Assembly: GCF_000744835.1 (NCBI RefSeq)
Contig: NZ_JQMS01000001.1
Coordinates: forward strand, 248,001-312,000
Reading direction: 5' to 3'
Length of the DNA: 64,000 nucleotides
From: Flavobacterium sp. 83
GTDB taxonomy: Bacteria; Bacteroidota; Bacteroidia; Flavobacteriales; Flavobacteriaceae
Positions 26,963-35,960 of the stretch are shown here, piece after piece (position 1 is the first letter of the stretch; the number at the start of each line of letters is the position of its first letter). The notes beneath the pieces are model-generated. The model was not told where the DNA came from, searched no databases, and saw only the letters and a program-made list of their open reading frames with translations. The position numbers were made by a program, and so were the translations under genes.

Positions 26963-27742
26963 CTAGAATTTATCCGGCTTATTATAAATAAATTTAACCA
27001 GATATAAAAACCGCAAAAAAATATACCACAAGTCTAAGACAAAAGATTTTATCAAATAAAAAATACCAGACAAGAATCCCTTAATAGCCTGCAATAAACT
27101 TATATCTTGATGCCACAATTGATAATTACCCACCACATCATTTTTAAATCTAAAAAAAAGTTGCTGTGGACTTCTTTTGATTTCATAACTGAATATCGAC
27201 TCCACAAAATCAATTACATATCCTTCTTTTAATACTCTGACGGTCCATTCTTTATCTTCAAACGTTGCCACATCTTCTCTAAAAGGATGTTTTTCCCAAA
27301 CTGTTCTCCTGAAAGCGGAACCAGAAAAAATTAATCCCGATTTATTAGGATCAACTGTAGCGGGAATTTTATTGATAAAATTTTTATAATCATTAGTACT
27401 ATGCAAACAGCGCAATCCGGCTAAAGTAGGATTACCATCAAATTTAGCTTGTATTAACTTAAAAAAGTCATGACTCACAGGATACGAATGCGCACTAAAA
27501 ATAACCACTATAGGAAATTGAGCTTCTCTCGCGCATACATTAGCGCTTCCGCCAAAACTAAATTTTTTAATGGTAACAAACCGCGCTCCAAAATGTTCTG
27601 CAACTTCCTCACTGGAATCTGTTGACAGATTATCTACAACAATAATTTCCGCAATGTCACCAGCATATCGTTCTGTCAAATTTTTCAACAAAAACGAAAG
27701 GGCAACGGATTGATTTTTATTTCTAATAACAACCGAAATCAT
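26963..27742 (-). CDS. Family 2 glycosyltransferase with atypical DXD
   Basis: A 259-residue GT2: SVVIRNKNQSVALSFLL, EIIVVDNLSTDSSEEVA, FSFGGSANVCARE and VVIFSAHSYPVSHDFF. The usual DXD is replaced by SAHSYP, a variant seen in a GT2 subgroup with FSYG...A...SAHA-type motifs, so this is probably not decay. FEDKEWTVRVLKEGY fits the catalytic-base region. It follows the AT3 gene by 14 bases and precedes a run of GT2 paralogues. Donor unknown. Confidence 0.87.
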   Translation of the reverse strand: MISVVIRNKNQSVALSFLLKNLTERYAGDIAEIIVVDNLSTDSSEEVAEHFGARFVTIKKFSFGGSANVCAREAQFPIVVIFSAHSYPVSHDFFKLIQAKFDGNPTLAGLRCLHSTNDYKNFINKIPATVDPNKSGLIFSGSAFRRTVWEKHPFREDVATFEDKEWTVRVLKEGYVIDFVESIFSYEIKRSPQQLFFRFKNDVVGNYQLWHQDISLLQAIKGFLSGIFYLIKSFVLDLWYIFLRFLYLVKFIYNKPDKF

Positions 27743-27746
27743 AATG

Positions 27747-28604
27747 CTACTTTTGGATTCCTAATAGTTTTAAAATAATTCTAAAAGGCTTTGTGATTAT
27801 TTTACCAATTTTATACTCAAAGGAATTTTTAAATCTGTCGTGCCCCATCTTTTGTACACTCAACTCAAAAAACAGTACTTCCATACAATTATCGAAATCT
27901 TTTATATAAAGTTCTTTGTGTTTAATAAAAATATATCGCTTGACTTCTTCAGCGTGCTTTTGGATAGTTTCAGTTAGCATCGATTGTTTGGATTTCCTGT
28001 AATAAAACAAGAATTCCGGAATAATTTTATAATTCCAATCTCTTTTAGATATATTGAGCCAAAAATCCCAGTCCTCAAAACCTTTGTTCATACTTTCATC
28101 ATAGCCACCTACTCTATTCCAACACTCTTTCCTGTAAAGGGAAGTAGCTATTAATTGATTTACATATAATAAATACCCCCAATGCGTTCCTTGAGGTGTC
28201 AAATCGAATGAAGTTTTAGTAATGTCAATGCTAAAAAACTTAGTATAACAAGAAACAATTCCTAAAGATTCATCATTACATAAAATAGGCACCAATTTTT
28301 CTAAATAATCGGGGTGCAAAACATCATCTGCGTCCAAGGGTAAGATATATGCTCCTCTACTGACCGCAATTCCGGCATTACGGGCTGAGGAGAGTCCTCC
28401 ATTTTCTTTTTTAAGATACTTAAATCGGCTATCTAGAGCACACCATTTTTGAGTGATACTTTCCGTATCGTCTGGACTTCCGTCATTGACAATAATACAT
28501 TCCCAATGTGAATACGTTTGATCCAAGACCGATTGCAGCGACTCTTTCAAAAAATGCGCTTGCTTGTAGCATGGAACAATTATGGAAACTATTGGACTCA
28601 TCAT
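27747..28604 (-). CDS. Family 2 glycosyltransferase
   Basis: A 285-residue GT2: VSIIVPCYKQAHFLKESLQS, CIIVNDGSPDDTESI, NGGLSSARNAGIAV, ILPLDADDVLHPDYLEKL with the metal-binding DADD, and MNKGFEDWDFWLNISKR near the base region. The C-terminal tail YKIGKIITKPFRIILKLLG recurs in the neighbours 28601-29449 and 30520-31362, a mark of tandem duplication. Its start overlaps the stop of the upstream GT2 by 4 bases; ATGATG gives two possible starts. Confidence 0.9.
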   Translation of the reverse strand: MMSPIVSIIVPCYKQAHFLKESLQSVLDQTYSHWECIIVNDGSPDDTESITQKWCALDSRFKYLKKENGGLSSARNAGIAVSRGAYILPLDADDVLHPDYLEKLVPILCNDESLGIVSCYTKFFSIDITKTSFDLTPQGTHWGYLLYVNQLIATSLYRKECWNRVGGYDESMNKGFEDWDFWLNISKRDWNYKIIPEFLFYYRKSKQSMLTETIQKHAEEVKRYIFIKHKELYIKDFDNCMEVLFFELSVQKMGHDRFKNSFEYKIGKIITKPFRIILKLLGIQK

Positions 28605-29449
28605 GTTTTAAATATTTTTTTTATAGCTCGCAAAGGTTTTATAATAAATTTCCCGATTGTATAATCTACTGAATTCTTAGTCTTGTGCACACTATTTCTC
28701 AAAAGTGAATTTTGACGTAACAATTCCCCAATGTAAAAATCCAAATGCTCTTGATACACCTCTTTGTGTTTTAGAAAAATGTAATTTCTTAATTCAAAAT
28801 CATGTTTTTTTAATGCGTTTTGATCCCTAGAGACTTTTTTTATTCTGTAATGTGATAAGACTTCTTGTATCACATGTATAGTTCCTCCCAGCTTTAAAAT
28901 TGCAATCCAAAATTCCCAATCTTCATAGCCGGCCTGCATTTTTTCATCAAATCCTCCCACAGTTAGCCAAGCTTTTTTTGTGAACATGGCACTCGCTCTT
29001 GATTGATTCATTACTATAAAGTTTTTTAATCTTCCTCCTTGAGGCTCTATTATTTCAATAGTTGTTCGCGCTCTAAAAATGCGACAATAACTACTCACAG
29101 CAACGACCTCTTGATCTTGATGAAATACAGCAACCGCTTTTTCTAGAAAAGTAGGCTCATAATAATCATCCGCATCCAGATTGAGAATATAGCCCGTTTG
29201 CGCCAGAGCAATGGCACGATTTCGAGCAGCACTAACTCCTTTGTTTTCCTGATAAATAATCTGAACTAAGGGATGATTAATTGCGTTTAATATTTTTTTG
29301 GTTGCTGCATTAGAACCATCATCTACAATAATAATTTTTTCTGGTAATAGTGTTTGATCGTAAAGGGATTGCAACGCTTCCATGAGGTATTGCCCGTCAT
29401 TATAACAGGGAATAATTGCAGTTGTATTGCTTGCAAATGATTTAGACAT
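28601..29449 (-). CDS. Family 2 glycosyltransferase
   Basis: A 282-residue GT2: TAIIPCYNDGQYLMEALQS, KIIIVDDGSNAATKK, NKGVSAARNRAIAL, YILNLDADDYYEP with the metal-binding DADD, and MQAGYEDWEFWIAILKLG. It ends with YTIGKFIIKPLRAIKKIF, matching the tail of the next paralogue downstream. It overlaps that gene by 4 bases. About 130 non-coding bases separate it from the GT2 upstream. Confidence 0.9.
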   Translation of the reverse strand: MSKSFASNTTAIIPCYNDGQYLMEALQSLYDQTLLPEKIIIVDDGSNAATKKILNAINHPLVQIIYQENKGVSAARNRAIALAQTGYILNLDADDYYEPTFLEKAVAVFHQDQEVVAVSSYCRIFRARTTIEIIEPQGGRLKNFIVMNQSRASAMFTKKAWLTVGGFDEKMQAGYEDWEFWIAILKLGGTIHVIQEVLSHYRIKKVSRDQNALKKHDFELRNYIFLKHKEVYQEHLDFYIGELLRQNSLLRNSVHKTKNSVDYTIGKFIIKPLRAIKKIFKT

Positions 29450-29578
29450 TCTAAATTTTATTAAATTGAATACACACTCTTAAGATAGGTAAAATTATAA
29501 AGTTATTTTTAATCTAGTAGGCTTTCATATATTGATATTGTGCAAGTCCTTAAACCTGCGATACAACATTCTCTCTAA

Positions 29579-30520
29579 TCAATCTCTTACGTATTTAGCA
29601 AATTTATACCCTCTTTTTGTTAATACTCCTAAAAGTATAATTAGTGGATATACAAGCCCCTTTAATCCATTTACCCTTAAAAGTAATAAGGTAGCTCCCA
29701 AAATGTACTCTGGCCATTTTTGTTGAATCGATATCTTGAACGTAAGCATGACGTGGCTTGAAAGCAACCATTTCAACAGAGGTTTTGAAGCCAAATCTTT
29801 AATATATAATGTGGTTACATAGTATAGTTCTGCGTTCATCGTATCAAAATACAATTTATCTTTTTTTGCTTTTACCACGAAGCCATCATCATGTATAAGT
29901 CTATGCGTTAGTATTTTAGGAATCAAAAAACCATTATCTGTAAGCAGCAATAATTTTATATTATACTGATACTCACTCGCTTGATCTCGAATACCACCTC
30001 TAAATTCTAATTGATTTGCAAAGTGGCGTTTTACCAACAGATCATTAGTAATCCAAGCTGTTTTCCATTGGGCAAAATGCATCGCACTTAATGTGGAGTT
30101 TAATCTATCTATCTCATATGGTCGCTCTAAAAAATTTCTTCCATCAAAATTGATACAGTCTGCCACTACAAAATCATAATTACCTTGCTCAAGCGCAGAA
30201 ACACAATCCTCTAAATGAGTTGGCAACATAACATCATCACTATCAAAAAATTTAATATACTCTCCTTTTGAGAGGGAAAACCCATAATTTCTTGAATAGT
30301 TTGCCCCCTTTTTTATAGTATTGGGACGAACTATATAATTAAATCTGCCATCGGAACTTAGTATCGGATTAACTATAGCCGCAGTATTATCTGTCGAACC
30401 GTCGTCTATAATAATACATTCAAAATTTTGATACGTTTGGGATGCAATAGTATTGATTGTATGCTCTATATAAGCTGCTCTGTTATAGGTAGCAATAATA
30501 ATTGAAACTAATTTACTCAT
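29579..30520 (-). CDS. Family 2 glycosyltransferase
   Basis: A 313-residue GT2: VSIIIATYNRAAYIEHTINT, CIIIDDGSTDNTAAIV, GANYSRNYGFSLSKG and YIKFFDSDDVMLPTHLE with the metal-binding DSDD. GIRDQASEYQYNIKLLLL is in the acceptor region. The start shares a single base with the stop of the upstream GT2 (30520), a strong sign of coupling. The C-terminal ~60 residues are hydrophobic, perhaps membrane-associated. Confidence 0.9.
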   Translation of the reverse strand: MSKLVSIIIATYNRAAYIEHTINTIASQTYQNFECIIIDDGSTDNTAAIVNPILSSDGRFNYIVRPNTIKKGANYSRNYGFSLSKGEYIKFFDSDDVMLPTHLEDCVSALEQGNYDFVVADCINFDGRNFLERPYEIDRLNSTLSAMHFAQWKTAWITNDLLVKRHFANQLEFRGGIRDQASEYQYNIKLLLLTDNGFLIPKILTHRLIHDDGFVVKAKKDKLYFDTMNAELYYVTTLYIKDLASKPLLKWLLSSHVMLTFKISIQQKWPEYILGATLLLLRVNGLKGLVYPLIILLGVLTKRGYKFAKYVRD

Positions 30521-31362
30521 TATGTAGATTTGAATTTAAGTATTTTTAACACAAAGCTCAAACTTGATACAATTCGATGCCCTATTTTAAAAGACGTACT
30601 ATCTAATACTTTTTGTTTTTCCTGCTTAAGGTTATTATTTTGTTGCACTAATTCTTTGTAAATATATCTTGCATTATCTCTATAATCATCTTTGTATTTA
30701 TCATAGATCTGCAATTTTAACTCCAAGTCATACTTTGTAGCAATAGTTGTTCTTGACCCCTTGATATCTGAATAATTAAACAATACCTCCTTTACTACTC
30801 CAAAAGTGTAACCCAATTTTAATATTCGGATGTTAAGATCCCAATCCTCGTACCCTTTACTCATAGCGTTATCGTATGCTCCCACTGTAAGCAGAACTTC
30901 TTTTTTAAATAGCAAACAAGAAATCACGCCGTTGTTTACTAAACAAGACGAGAGAGATACCATTGGTGGAATATAAGGTTTCACTTTCTTTTCTTTAAGG
31001 ATCCGTACATAACCACACATAATACCACCATAAGATGCGTCTTCTGAAAATTTAATTAATGCCTTCTCCACAAAAGAAGGATCAAAATAATCATCGGCAT
31101 CTAATGTAAGAATATAATTACCCAACGCTGCTTCTATGGCAATATTTCTAGCATAAGACACCCCTTTATTTTCTTGATGTATTACTTTAAGTTGCGGATA
31201 ATTCAATTTTAAACCCTCTAAAAGTCTTCCAGAAGTATCTGTAGATCCATCATTTACAACAATAATCTCAAACACTGGAATAGTTTGGGATACCACACTT
31301 ACTATGGCTCTTTCAATTGTGGTTTCAGCGTTAAAACATGGGATTATTGCAGATACAGTCAT
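30520..31362 (-). CDS. Family 2 glycosyltransferase
   Basis: A 280-residue GT2: VSAIIPCFNAETTIERAIVS, EIIVVNDGSTDTSGR, NKGVSYARNIAIEA, YILTLDADDYFDPSFVEKA with the metal-binding DADD, and MSKGYEDWDLNIRILKLG. It ends with FKIGHRIVSSLSFVLKILK, like the paralogues at 27747 and 28601. One of at least four closely related GT2 genes here. Confidence 0.9.
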   Translation of the reverse strand: MTVSAIIPCFNAETTIERAIVSVVSQTIPVFEIIVVNDGSTDTSGRLLEGLKLNYPQLKVIHQENKGVSYARNIAIEAALGNYILTLDADDYFDPSFVEKALIKFSEDASYGGIMCGYVRILKEKKVKPYIPPMVSLSSCLVNNGVISCLLFKKEVLLTVGAYDNAMSKGYEDWDLNIRILKLGYTFGVVKEVLFNYSDIKGSRTTIATKYDLELKLQIYDKYKDDYRDNARYIYKELVQQNNNLKQEKQKVLDSTSFKIGHRIVSSLSFVLKILKFKST

Positions 31363-31393
31363 AAATATAATTTTAACTAAATAAAATGTACCA

Positions 31394-32254
31394 CTAAAAA
31401 CAAAAAATTGAAGACCTCTTTATCTTTAAAACAAGTCCGAATACTCTAATAATACTGTTTAGAATTTTCAATAGTTGCTTATTGGTTACAAGTATTTCTA
31501 TGCCTTGATCTAGATGATTAACAAGTTCCTTTTGTTGTTCAAATTTCATTATAAATTCCTCAAAAGAGGCATCATAAAGATCAAACATTTCTATTAGTAC
31601 TTTTTTACGTTCTTCAATATGCTGTTGATGATAAAATGTAGAAGTTGACAAACCTCCCTCATAAAAAGTAGCTATATTGTGATCGATCTTACAGTGAGAA
31701 ACTTTATGTCTACAAAATACTTTAACAAAAAAAGCCCAATCTGAAACTATTTTTAGATCTGTTCTGTACAATCCATAGGTATAGAATAATTCTTTTTTTA
31801 TAAAAGTAGACGGATGTCCTAAGGATGTTTGCTTGAGAAAAGGAAAATCAATAAAATCAGGATAGCGATATCTAAACCCTTTACCTTGTTCACCTACAAT
31901 CCACAAATCACCATATACAATATCCATATCTAAGAGTAATGACTTTTTTGTTGCCAATAACACATTGTCATTATATAACACATCACCACTATTTAAGAAG
32001 AGTAAATAAGTCCCTAATGCCTTTTCTATACCTTTATTCATAGCATAATAAACCCCTTGGTCTGGCTCACTTACCCAATAATTAAGATGCTCACTTTTAC
32101 TTTCGATATATTCTGCACTACCATCGATAGAACCACCATCAATAACTAGGTACTCAAACTCTTGCCAAGTTTGATGAAAGACACTATCTATGGTACGTTT
32201 CAATCCCTCGAGATTGTTGTAATTGATAGTGATGATGGAAAGTTTCTTATTCAC
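31394..32254 (-). CDS. Family 2 glycosyltransferase (WcaE-like group)
   Basis: A 286-residue GT2: LSIITINYNNLEGLKRTIDS, YLVIDGGSIDGSAEYI, YWVSEPDQGVYYAMNKGI and TYLLFLNSGDVLYND, in which the metal site is NSGD in place of DXD. This pattern is typical of a GT2 subgroup with a D.GVYDAMNKG motif, found in many colanic-acid- and capsule-type loci. SLGHPSTFIKKELF and VSDWAFFVKVFC lie in the acceptor region. It is followed downstream by another GT2 and preceded by a putative GT-A protein. Confidence 0.9.
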   Translation of the reverse strand: MNKKLSIITINYNNLEGLKRTIDSVFHQTWQEFEYLVIDGGSIDGSAEYIESKSEHLNYWVSEPDQGVYYAMNKGIEKALGTYLLFLNSGDVLYNDNVLLATKKSLLLDMDIVYGDLWIVGEQGKGFRYRYPDFIDFPFLKQTSLGHPSTFIKKELFYTYGLYRTDLKIVSDWAFFVKVFCRHKVSHCKIDHNIATFYEGGLSTSTFYHQQHIEERKKVLIEMFDLYDASFEEFIMKFEQQKELVNHLDQGIEILVTNKQLLKILNSIIRVFGLVLKIKRSSIFCF

Positions 32255-32277
32255 GATAAATATTACGAAAAAGTATT

Positions 32278-33129
32278 TTACTTTATTTTAGAGTTTTTTT
32301 TGACTATTTTTTTAAAATCAAACTTAATTAGATTCTTTATTCTCCGGAGTATATCAAAACGAGATTTTCTTAAATCTACCCTTCTTGAAGTTTTTACAAT
32401 CTGGTTTTTATTGTATGTCTCAAATTCTTCGTCTAAAATCAGAATCTTATTAAATTTTTGATAATAACGAACTAATGCGGACAAAACACTTTGATCATGA
32501 CGGTGTTGTGAGAAACCTTCAATCTGATTTATTTTCTCATTTTCAAATAAATCACACACAATTTGAGGAAAGAAAAGCATATTACTCAACCATTCTTTTA
32601 TTAAATCTTGAGAATTCTTATTTTTTTTTATAAAAATTAATCCAGCCAAGATTTTACTTTTTTCTAACCATTCATCATCCGATAAAAAAAGATTTCTAAA
32701 ATGATCTACTGTAATTTTTTTTGTCCAAAATTTAAGTTTGGGGCTATCATTATATTCAGAATTAAATTTATTCCAACCGTAATCAAAATTCTCTCGATAT
32801 TGAAAAAAGATTGAATCATAATTTTTTAATAGATTAAAATATTCTTTCCATTGATTAGAATTTAACAATTCATTACCCGCATCTGAATACACAATAATAT
32901 CACCCTCATTTATTTCTTTAAATAATTTATCTATAAGATAAGGTTTCCATAACCAAAATCCAACTTCTTTAGAATAAAACAATGGTGATGAGCTAATATT
33001 GAGAGGAATATCTTTTTTAGAAAAAACCTTTACATCATTAAAAAGAGCCAATGATTTTGCTTCATTGGAAATTCTTTTAGCTGAATATTTAAATTTACCG
33101 CTTCCATATGTAATAAAATATATTTTCAT
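32278..33129 (-). CDS. Putative GT-A-type glycosyltransferase, family not recognised
   Basis: A 283-residue soluble protein. GDIIVYSDAGNELLNS has a DxG/DXD-like acidic site after a strand, and QHRHDQSVLSALVRYY resembles the HDQ...L region seen in several GT-A transferases. GFWLWKPYLIDKLF is another family-like motif. No precise family can be named. It overlaps the start of the wzt gene upstream by 4 bases, so it is probably translated with the exporter, and it may act on the glycan that exporter carries. Confidence 0.6.
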   Translation of the reverse strand: MKIYFITYGSGKFKYSAKRISNEAKSLALFNDVKVFSKKDIPLNISSSPLFYSKEVGFWLWKPYLIDKLFKEINEGDIIVYSDAGNELLNSNQWKEYFNLLKNYDSIFFQYRENFDYGWNKFNSEYNDSPKLKFWTKKITVDHFRNLFLSDDEWLEKSKILAGLIFIKKNKNSQDLIKEWLSNMLFFPQIVCDLFENEKINQIEGFSQHRHDQSVLSALVRYYQKFNKILILDEEFETYNKNQIVKTSRRVDLRKSRFDILRRIKNLIKFDFKKIVKKNSKIK

Positions 33130-34382
33130 TTTAAAAAAATTAAACCAGCTTTTTCCATTTCAAAAACCCATCCAGTATTCATTTTAAACCCTTCAAATTC
33201 TACTATTATATTTGGATTAAGTTCTAAATAAACTTCTTTACCTGGCATAGTAAGAAATAAAGACATAAATAATTTACCTTTATTAATTGAAGTTGGTAAA
33301 ACGATTTTTCTTTCTATAGAAAACTTTCCTTTTAAAAACATTTCCGTTCTGCCACTGTAATGACCGGGACTAAAAAAAGCTATTGGATTATTTAGGGCAT
33401 CATAAAATCTAGCTTCAATATCAAACGAGATATCTTCTTTTAATTCTCCTTGTATATTAATTATTAACTCGTTTTTATCCGAATTTATAATTAAATTATT
33501 TTTATCTGAATCATTGATTTTAATTGAATCAATTTCTATGTTAGAGTTTTCTTTACAAATCAAATCTTTGATATTAACTGTTTCCGAATTAGAATCATTT
33601 ATATAGAAATCAACTACTTCATCAATACCTCCGACTAGTACAATCTTCCCATGCTCCATCACAATCCCCCTTGTACACAGCTGCTTCACAGCCGCCATAT
33701 TATGACTCACAAACAAAACCGTTCGTCCACCACTACGGGAAATATCCTGCATTTTACCAATCGCTTTCTTCTGGAATTCAGCGTCACCTACAGCCAAAAC
33801 CTCATCGATAATCAAAATTTCAGGCTCTAGAAATGCCGCAACAGCAAAAGCCAAACGCACATACATACCGCTGCTATAGCGTTTTACAGGTGTATCAATA
33901 TAGCGTTCACATCCTGAGAACTCAATAATTTCATCTAGTTTAGTCGTGATTTCTTTTTTGGTCATTCCCAAAATAGCGCCATTCAGGTAAATATTTTCTC
34001 GACCGGTCATTTCACCGTTAAATCCGGTTCCCACTTCAAGCAAAGAAGCTACTCGACCACCAAACTTGATACTTCCGGTAGTAGGTGCTGTAACGCGTGA
34101 TAAAATCTTTAATAAAGTAGATTTCCCTGCTCCATTTTTACCAATAATTCCTATTACTTCACCACGTTCTACTTCAAAATTAATGTCCTGCAAAGCCCAA
34201 ACATAATCACTCGTTGCTTTTGTAGTACGGTCATTCGTATCGCCAATTTTTAAATACGGATCTTCTTTCCCGCGTATCTGGTGCCACCAACGGTTCAAGT
34301 CATGGGTTAACGTTCCCGTACCCACTTGCCCCAGTCGGTATTGCTTAGAAATGTTTTCGGCTTTTAATATAATGTCTTTCAT
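33126..34382 (-). CDS. wzt: Polysaccharide ABC transporter ATP-binding protein with C-terminal sugar-binding domain (Wzt-type)
   Basis: A 418-residue protein. Residues 1-240 are an ABC ATPase: Walker A GIIGKNGAGKST, signature RYSSGMYVRLAFA, Walker B ILIIDEVLAVGD and the H-loop FVSHNMAAV, as in the TagH/Wzt/RfbE group. Residues ~265-418 form the extra Wzt_C-type beta domain (FDIEARFYDALNNPIAFF, MSLFLTMPGKEVYLEL), which in O9a/O8 systems recognises the capped end of the glycan. With Wzm (35091-35960) it should export a finished polysaccharide across the inner membrane. It is separated from wzm by a four-helix-bundle gene and repeats. Confidence 0.93.
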   Translation of the reverse strand: MKDIILKAENISKQYRLGQVGTGTLTHDLNRWWHQIRGKEDPYLKIGDTNDRTTKATSDYVWALQDINFEVERGEVIGIIGKNGAGKSTLLKILSRVTAPTTGSIKFGGRVASLLEVGTGFNGEMTGRENIYLNGAILGMTKKEITTKLDEIIEFSGCERYIDTPVKRYSSGMYVRLAFAVAAFLEPEILIIDEVLAVGDAEFQKKAIGKMQDISRSGGRTVLFVSHNMAAVKQLCTRGIVMEHGKIVLVGGIDEVVDFYINDSNSETVNIKDLICKENSNIEIDSIKINDSDKNNLIINSDKNELIINIQGELKEDISFDIEARFYDALNNPIAFFSPGHYSGRTEMFLKGKFSIERKIVLPTSINKGKLFMSLFLTMPGKEVYLELNPNIIVEFEGFKMNTGWVFEMEKAGLIFLK

Positions 34383-34387
34383 AATTC

Positions 34388-34579
34388 GTGAGAAGTGAAT
34401 AGGGAATGGTGAATAGAGAAAAACTTCTTACTATTTACAATTCCGTTACACTTTACTCGTTTTTTAGCTGTATACTATTCTCTTTTTTTTATTCTGCAAA
34501 GGAATATTTCATCTTATTCCTAACTCCTCACCACTCACTTCTCACTCTTCACTCTTCACTCTTCACTTCTCACATCTCA
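34388..34579. repeat. Heptanucleotide repeats in inverted orientation between wzt and the four-helix-bundle gene
   Basis: At 34388-34415 the plus strand has four units of GTGAGAA type (GTGAGAA, GTGAATA, GGGAATG, GTGAATA). At 34538-34579 six units of the complementary CTTCTCA type follow (CTTCTCA, CTCTTCA three times, CTTCTCA, CATCTCA). The two blocks could pair as a long imperfect hairpin. The second block runs into the stop codon of the four-helix-bundle gene. No other feature is seen in this gap. Confidence 0.8.
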
Positions 34580-34927
34580 TAATTTTTTATTTAAATAATT
34601 CTTAAATCCAATCAAAAGTTTCTTAACCTCCATAAGTTGCAATTCAAAAGCATGCTCTTTTGTAATAAATTCTAATCGCATCGCAATTAAATATTGAGTT
34701 TCTAACTCTGAAAGTGACCCAATGGAAATATACAGAAACTGTATGAACTCCTTATCGCCTTTTCGCGCTGCTCCTTCGGCAATATTTGATGGAATCGAAA
34801 CAGCTGCCCTTCTCATTTGACTCGTTAAACCGTACTTCTCAGTGTCAGGAAACAGCTTTGTAATTTGATAGACTTTAACTACTAAATCCATACTCAACTT
34901 CCAAACATCCAAATCTTTATGGTTCAT
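34577..34927 (-). CDS. Four-helix-bundle protein (23S rRNA intervening-sequence protein family)
   Basis: A 116-residue protein of the S23/IVP family (PF05635, TIGR02436): LDVWKLSMDLVVKVYQIT, FPDTEKYGLTSQMRRAAVSI and PSNIAEGAARKGDKEFIQFL are the hallmark motifs, and SIGSLSELETQYLIA closes the bundle. First found inside 23S rRNA intervening sequences, free-standing copies are common in Bacteroidota, function unknown. It has no evident role in export, yet it lies between wzt and wzm on the same strand, bounded on both sides by the same heptanucleotide repeats. I take it as a passenger gene brought in with these repeats. Confidence 0.93.
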   Translation of the reverse strand: MNHKDLDVWKLSMDLVVKVYQITKLFPDTEKYGLTSQMRRAAVSIPSNIAEGAARKGDKEFIQFLYISIGSLSELETQYLIAMRLEFITKEHAFELQLMEVKKLLIGFKNYLNKKL

Positions 34928-34940
34928 ATCCTATTTTTTT

Positions 34941-35090
34941 GTGAGTGGTGAATCGTGAATTGTGAGTAGATTGGTTGTCAAAATAAACTAATCTTTTCAC
35001 TTCTCACTATTCACTTTTCACTTTTCACTTCTCACTTCTCACTTCTCACTTCTCACTTCTCACTTCTCACTTCTCACTTCTCACTATTCT
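34941..35090. repeat. Heptanucleotide tandem repeat between the four-helix-bundle gene and wzm
   Basis: At 34941-34968 four plus-strand units GTGAGTG, GTGAATC, GTGAATT, GTGAGTA. At 34993-35090 fourteen units of the opposite CTTCTCA type: six degenerate ones (CTTTTCA, CTATTCA and similar), eight perfect CTTCTCA in a row at 35028-35083, then CTATTCT. The array ends directly at the wzm stop codon (35091-35093). Perfect units in the middle suggest recent expansion by slippage. It is outside any coding frame. Confidence 0.88.
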
Positions 35091-35960
35091 CTAAACCGTA
35101 TCAATAAAACTTTTCTCCGTACGATTGAATAATAGAATCCCAATAAAAAAAATAACAATCGTAATTACAACAGTATAAATCATTCCCCACACAGGCAATT
35201 CCCCTATACCTAGCAGCATATAACGTGTTGTTTCAATACAGTATGCCAATGGATTGTATTTGACAATCCAAGCATAATCCGGCATTTTCTCTTGGATTAA
35301 ATTCATAGGATACACTACAGCAGAAACATACATCAATAACTGTACTCCAAAACCTATTAAATACGTTAAATCTCTATATTTAGTAACCAAAGCAGAAATA
35401 ATCATCCCCAAGCCTAAGCCTAATATTCCCATTAATACAATAATAAATGGAAAAAATACGGTAGCACCAGTAAAATAAATAGCAGCTTCTTTAGAATAAT
35501 AATAGATAAAAAAAGCTAAAAAAATCAACAGTTGAATGACAAACTTAATCAAGTTAGAAATAACAACGGTCAAAGGTGCAATAATGCGTGGAAAATAAAC
35601 TTTACCAAAAATCCCAGCATTATTCCCAAACGTATTTGAAGTGCCGTTAAGACAAGTTGTAAAGTAATTCCAAACCGTTATACTAGCTAAATTAAATAAG
35701 AAAGAAGGTACTGCACCTGTACTTATCCCGGCTAGATTATTAAAAACAATTGTGAAAGTTACTGAAGTAAACAAAGGTTGAATCAAATACCAAAGAGGTC
35801 CCAAAACGGTTTGCTTATAAACCGTGACTACATCCCGTTTTACAAAAAGCATCAGTAAATCTCGGTATTGCCAAACCTCCTTGAGGTTCAGCGAGAAGAA
35901 TTTGTTTTTAGGCGTTATTTCAAACAGCCAAGTGGTATTTGTATGTTCGGTATGGTTCAT
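35091..35960 (-). CDS. wzm: Polysaccharide ABC transporter permease (Wzm-type)
   Basis: A 289-residue membrane protein of the ABC-2 permease family (PF01061) with about six hydrophobic segments. [29 protein letters not shown] is the typical amphipathic entry (the KQTVLGPLW motif is shared by Wzm and TagG proteins); [19 protein letters not shown] is the usual C-terminal signature. It forms the channel for Wzt. It is the first gene of the long minus-strand run after the divergent cpsB-like gene. Confidence 0.93.
   Translation of the reverse strand: MNHTEHTNTTWLFEITPKNKFFSLNLKEVWQYRDLLMLFVKRDVVTVYKQTVLGPLWYLIQPLFTSVTFTIVFNNLAGISTGAVPSFLFNLASITVWNYFTTCLNGTSNTFGNNAGIFGKVYFPRIIAPLTVVISNLIKFVIQLLIFLAFFIYYYSKEAAIYFTGATVFFPFIIVLMGILGLGLGMIISALVTKYRDLTYLIGFGVQLLMYVSAVVYPMNLIQEKMPDYAWIVKYNPLAYCIETTRYMLLGIGELPVWGMIYTVVITIVIFFIGILLFNRTEKSFIDTV

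Noticed and set aside
26963..27742. Inactive GT2 because DXD is missing
   Set aside because: The SAHSYP replacement fits a known GT2 subgroup and the rest of the fold is intact.
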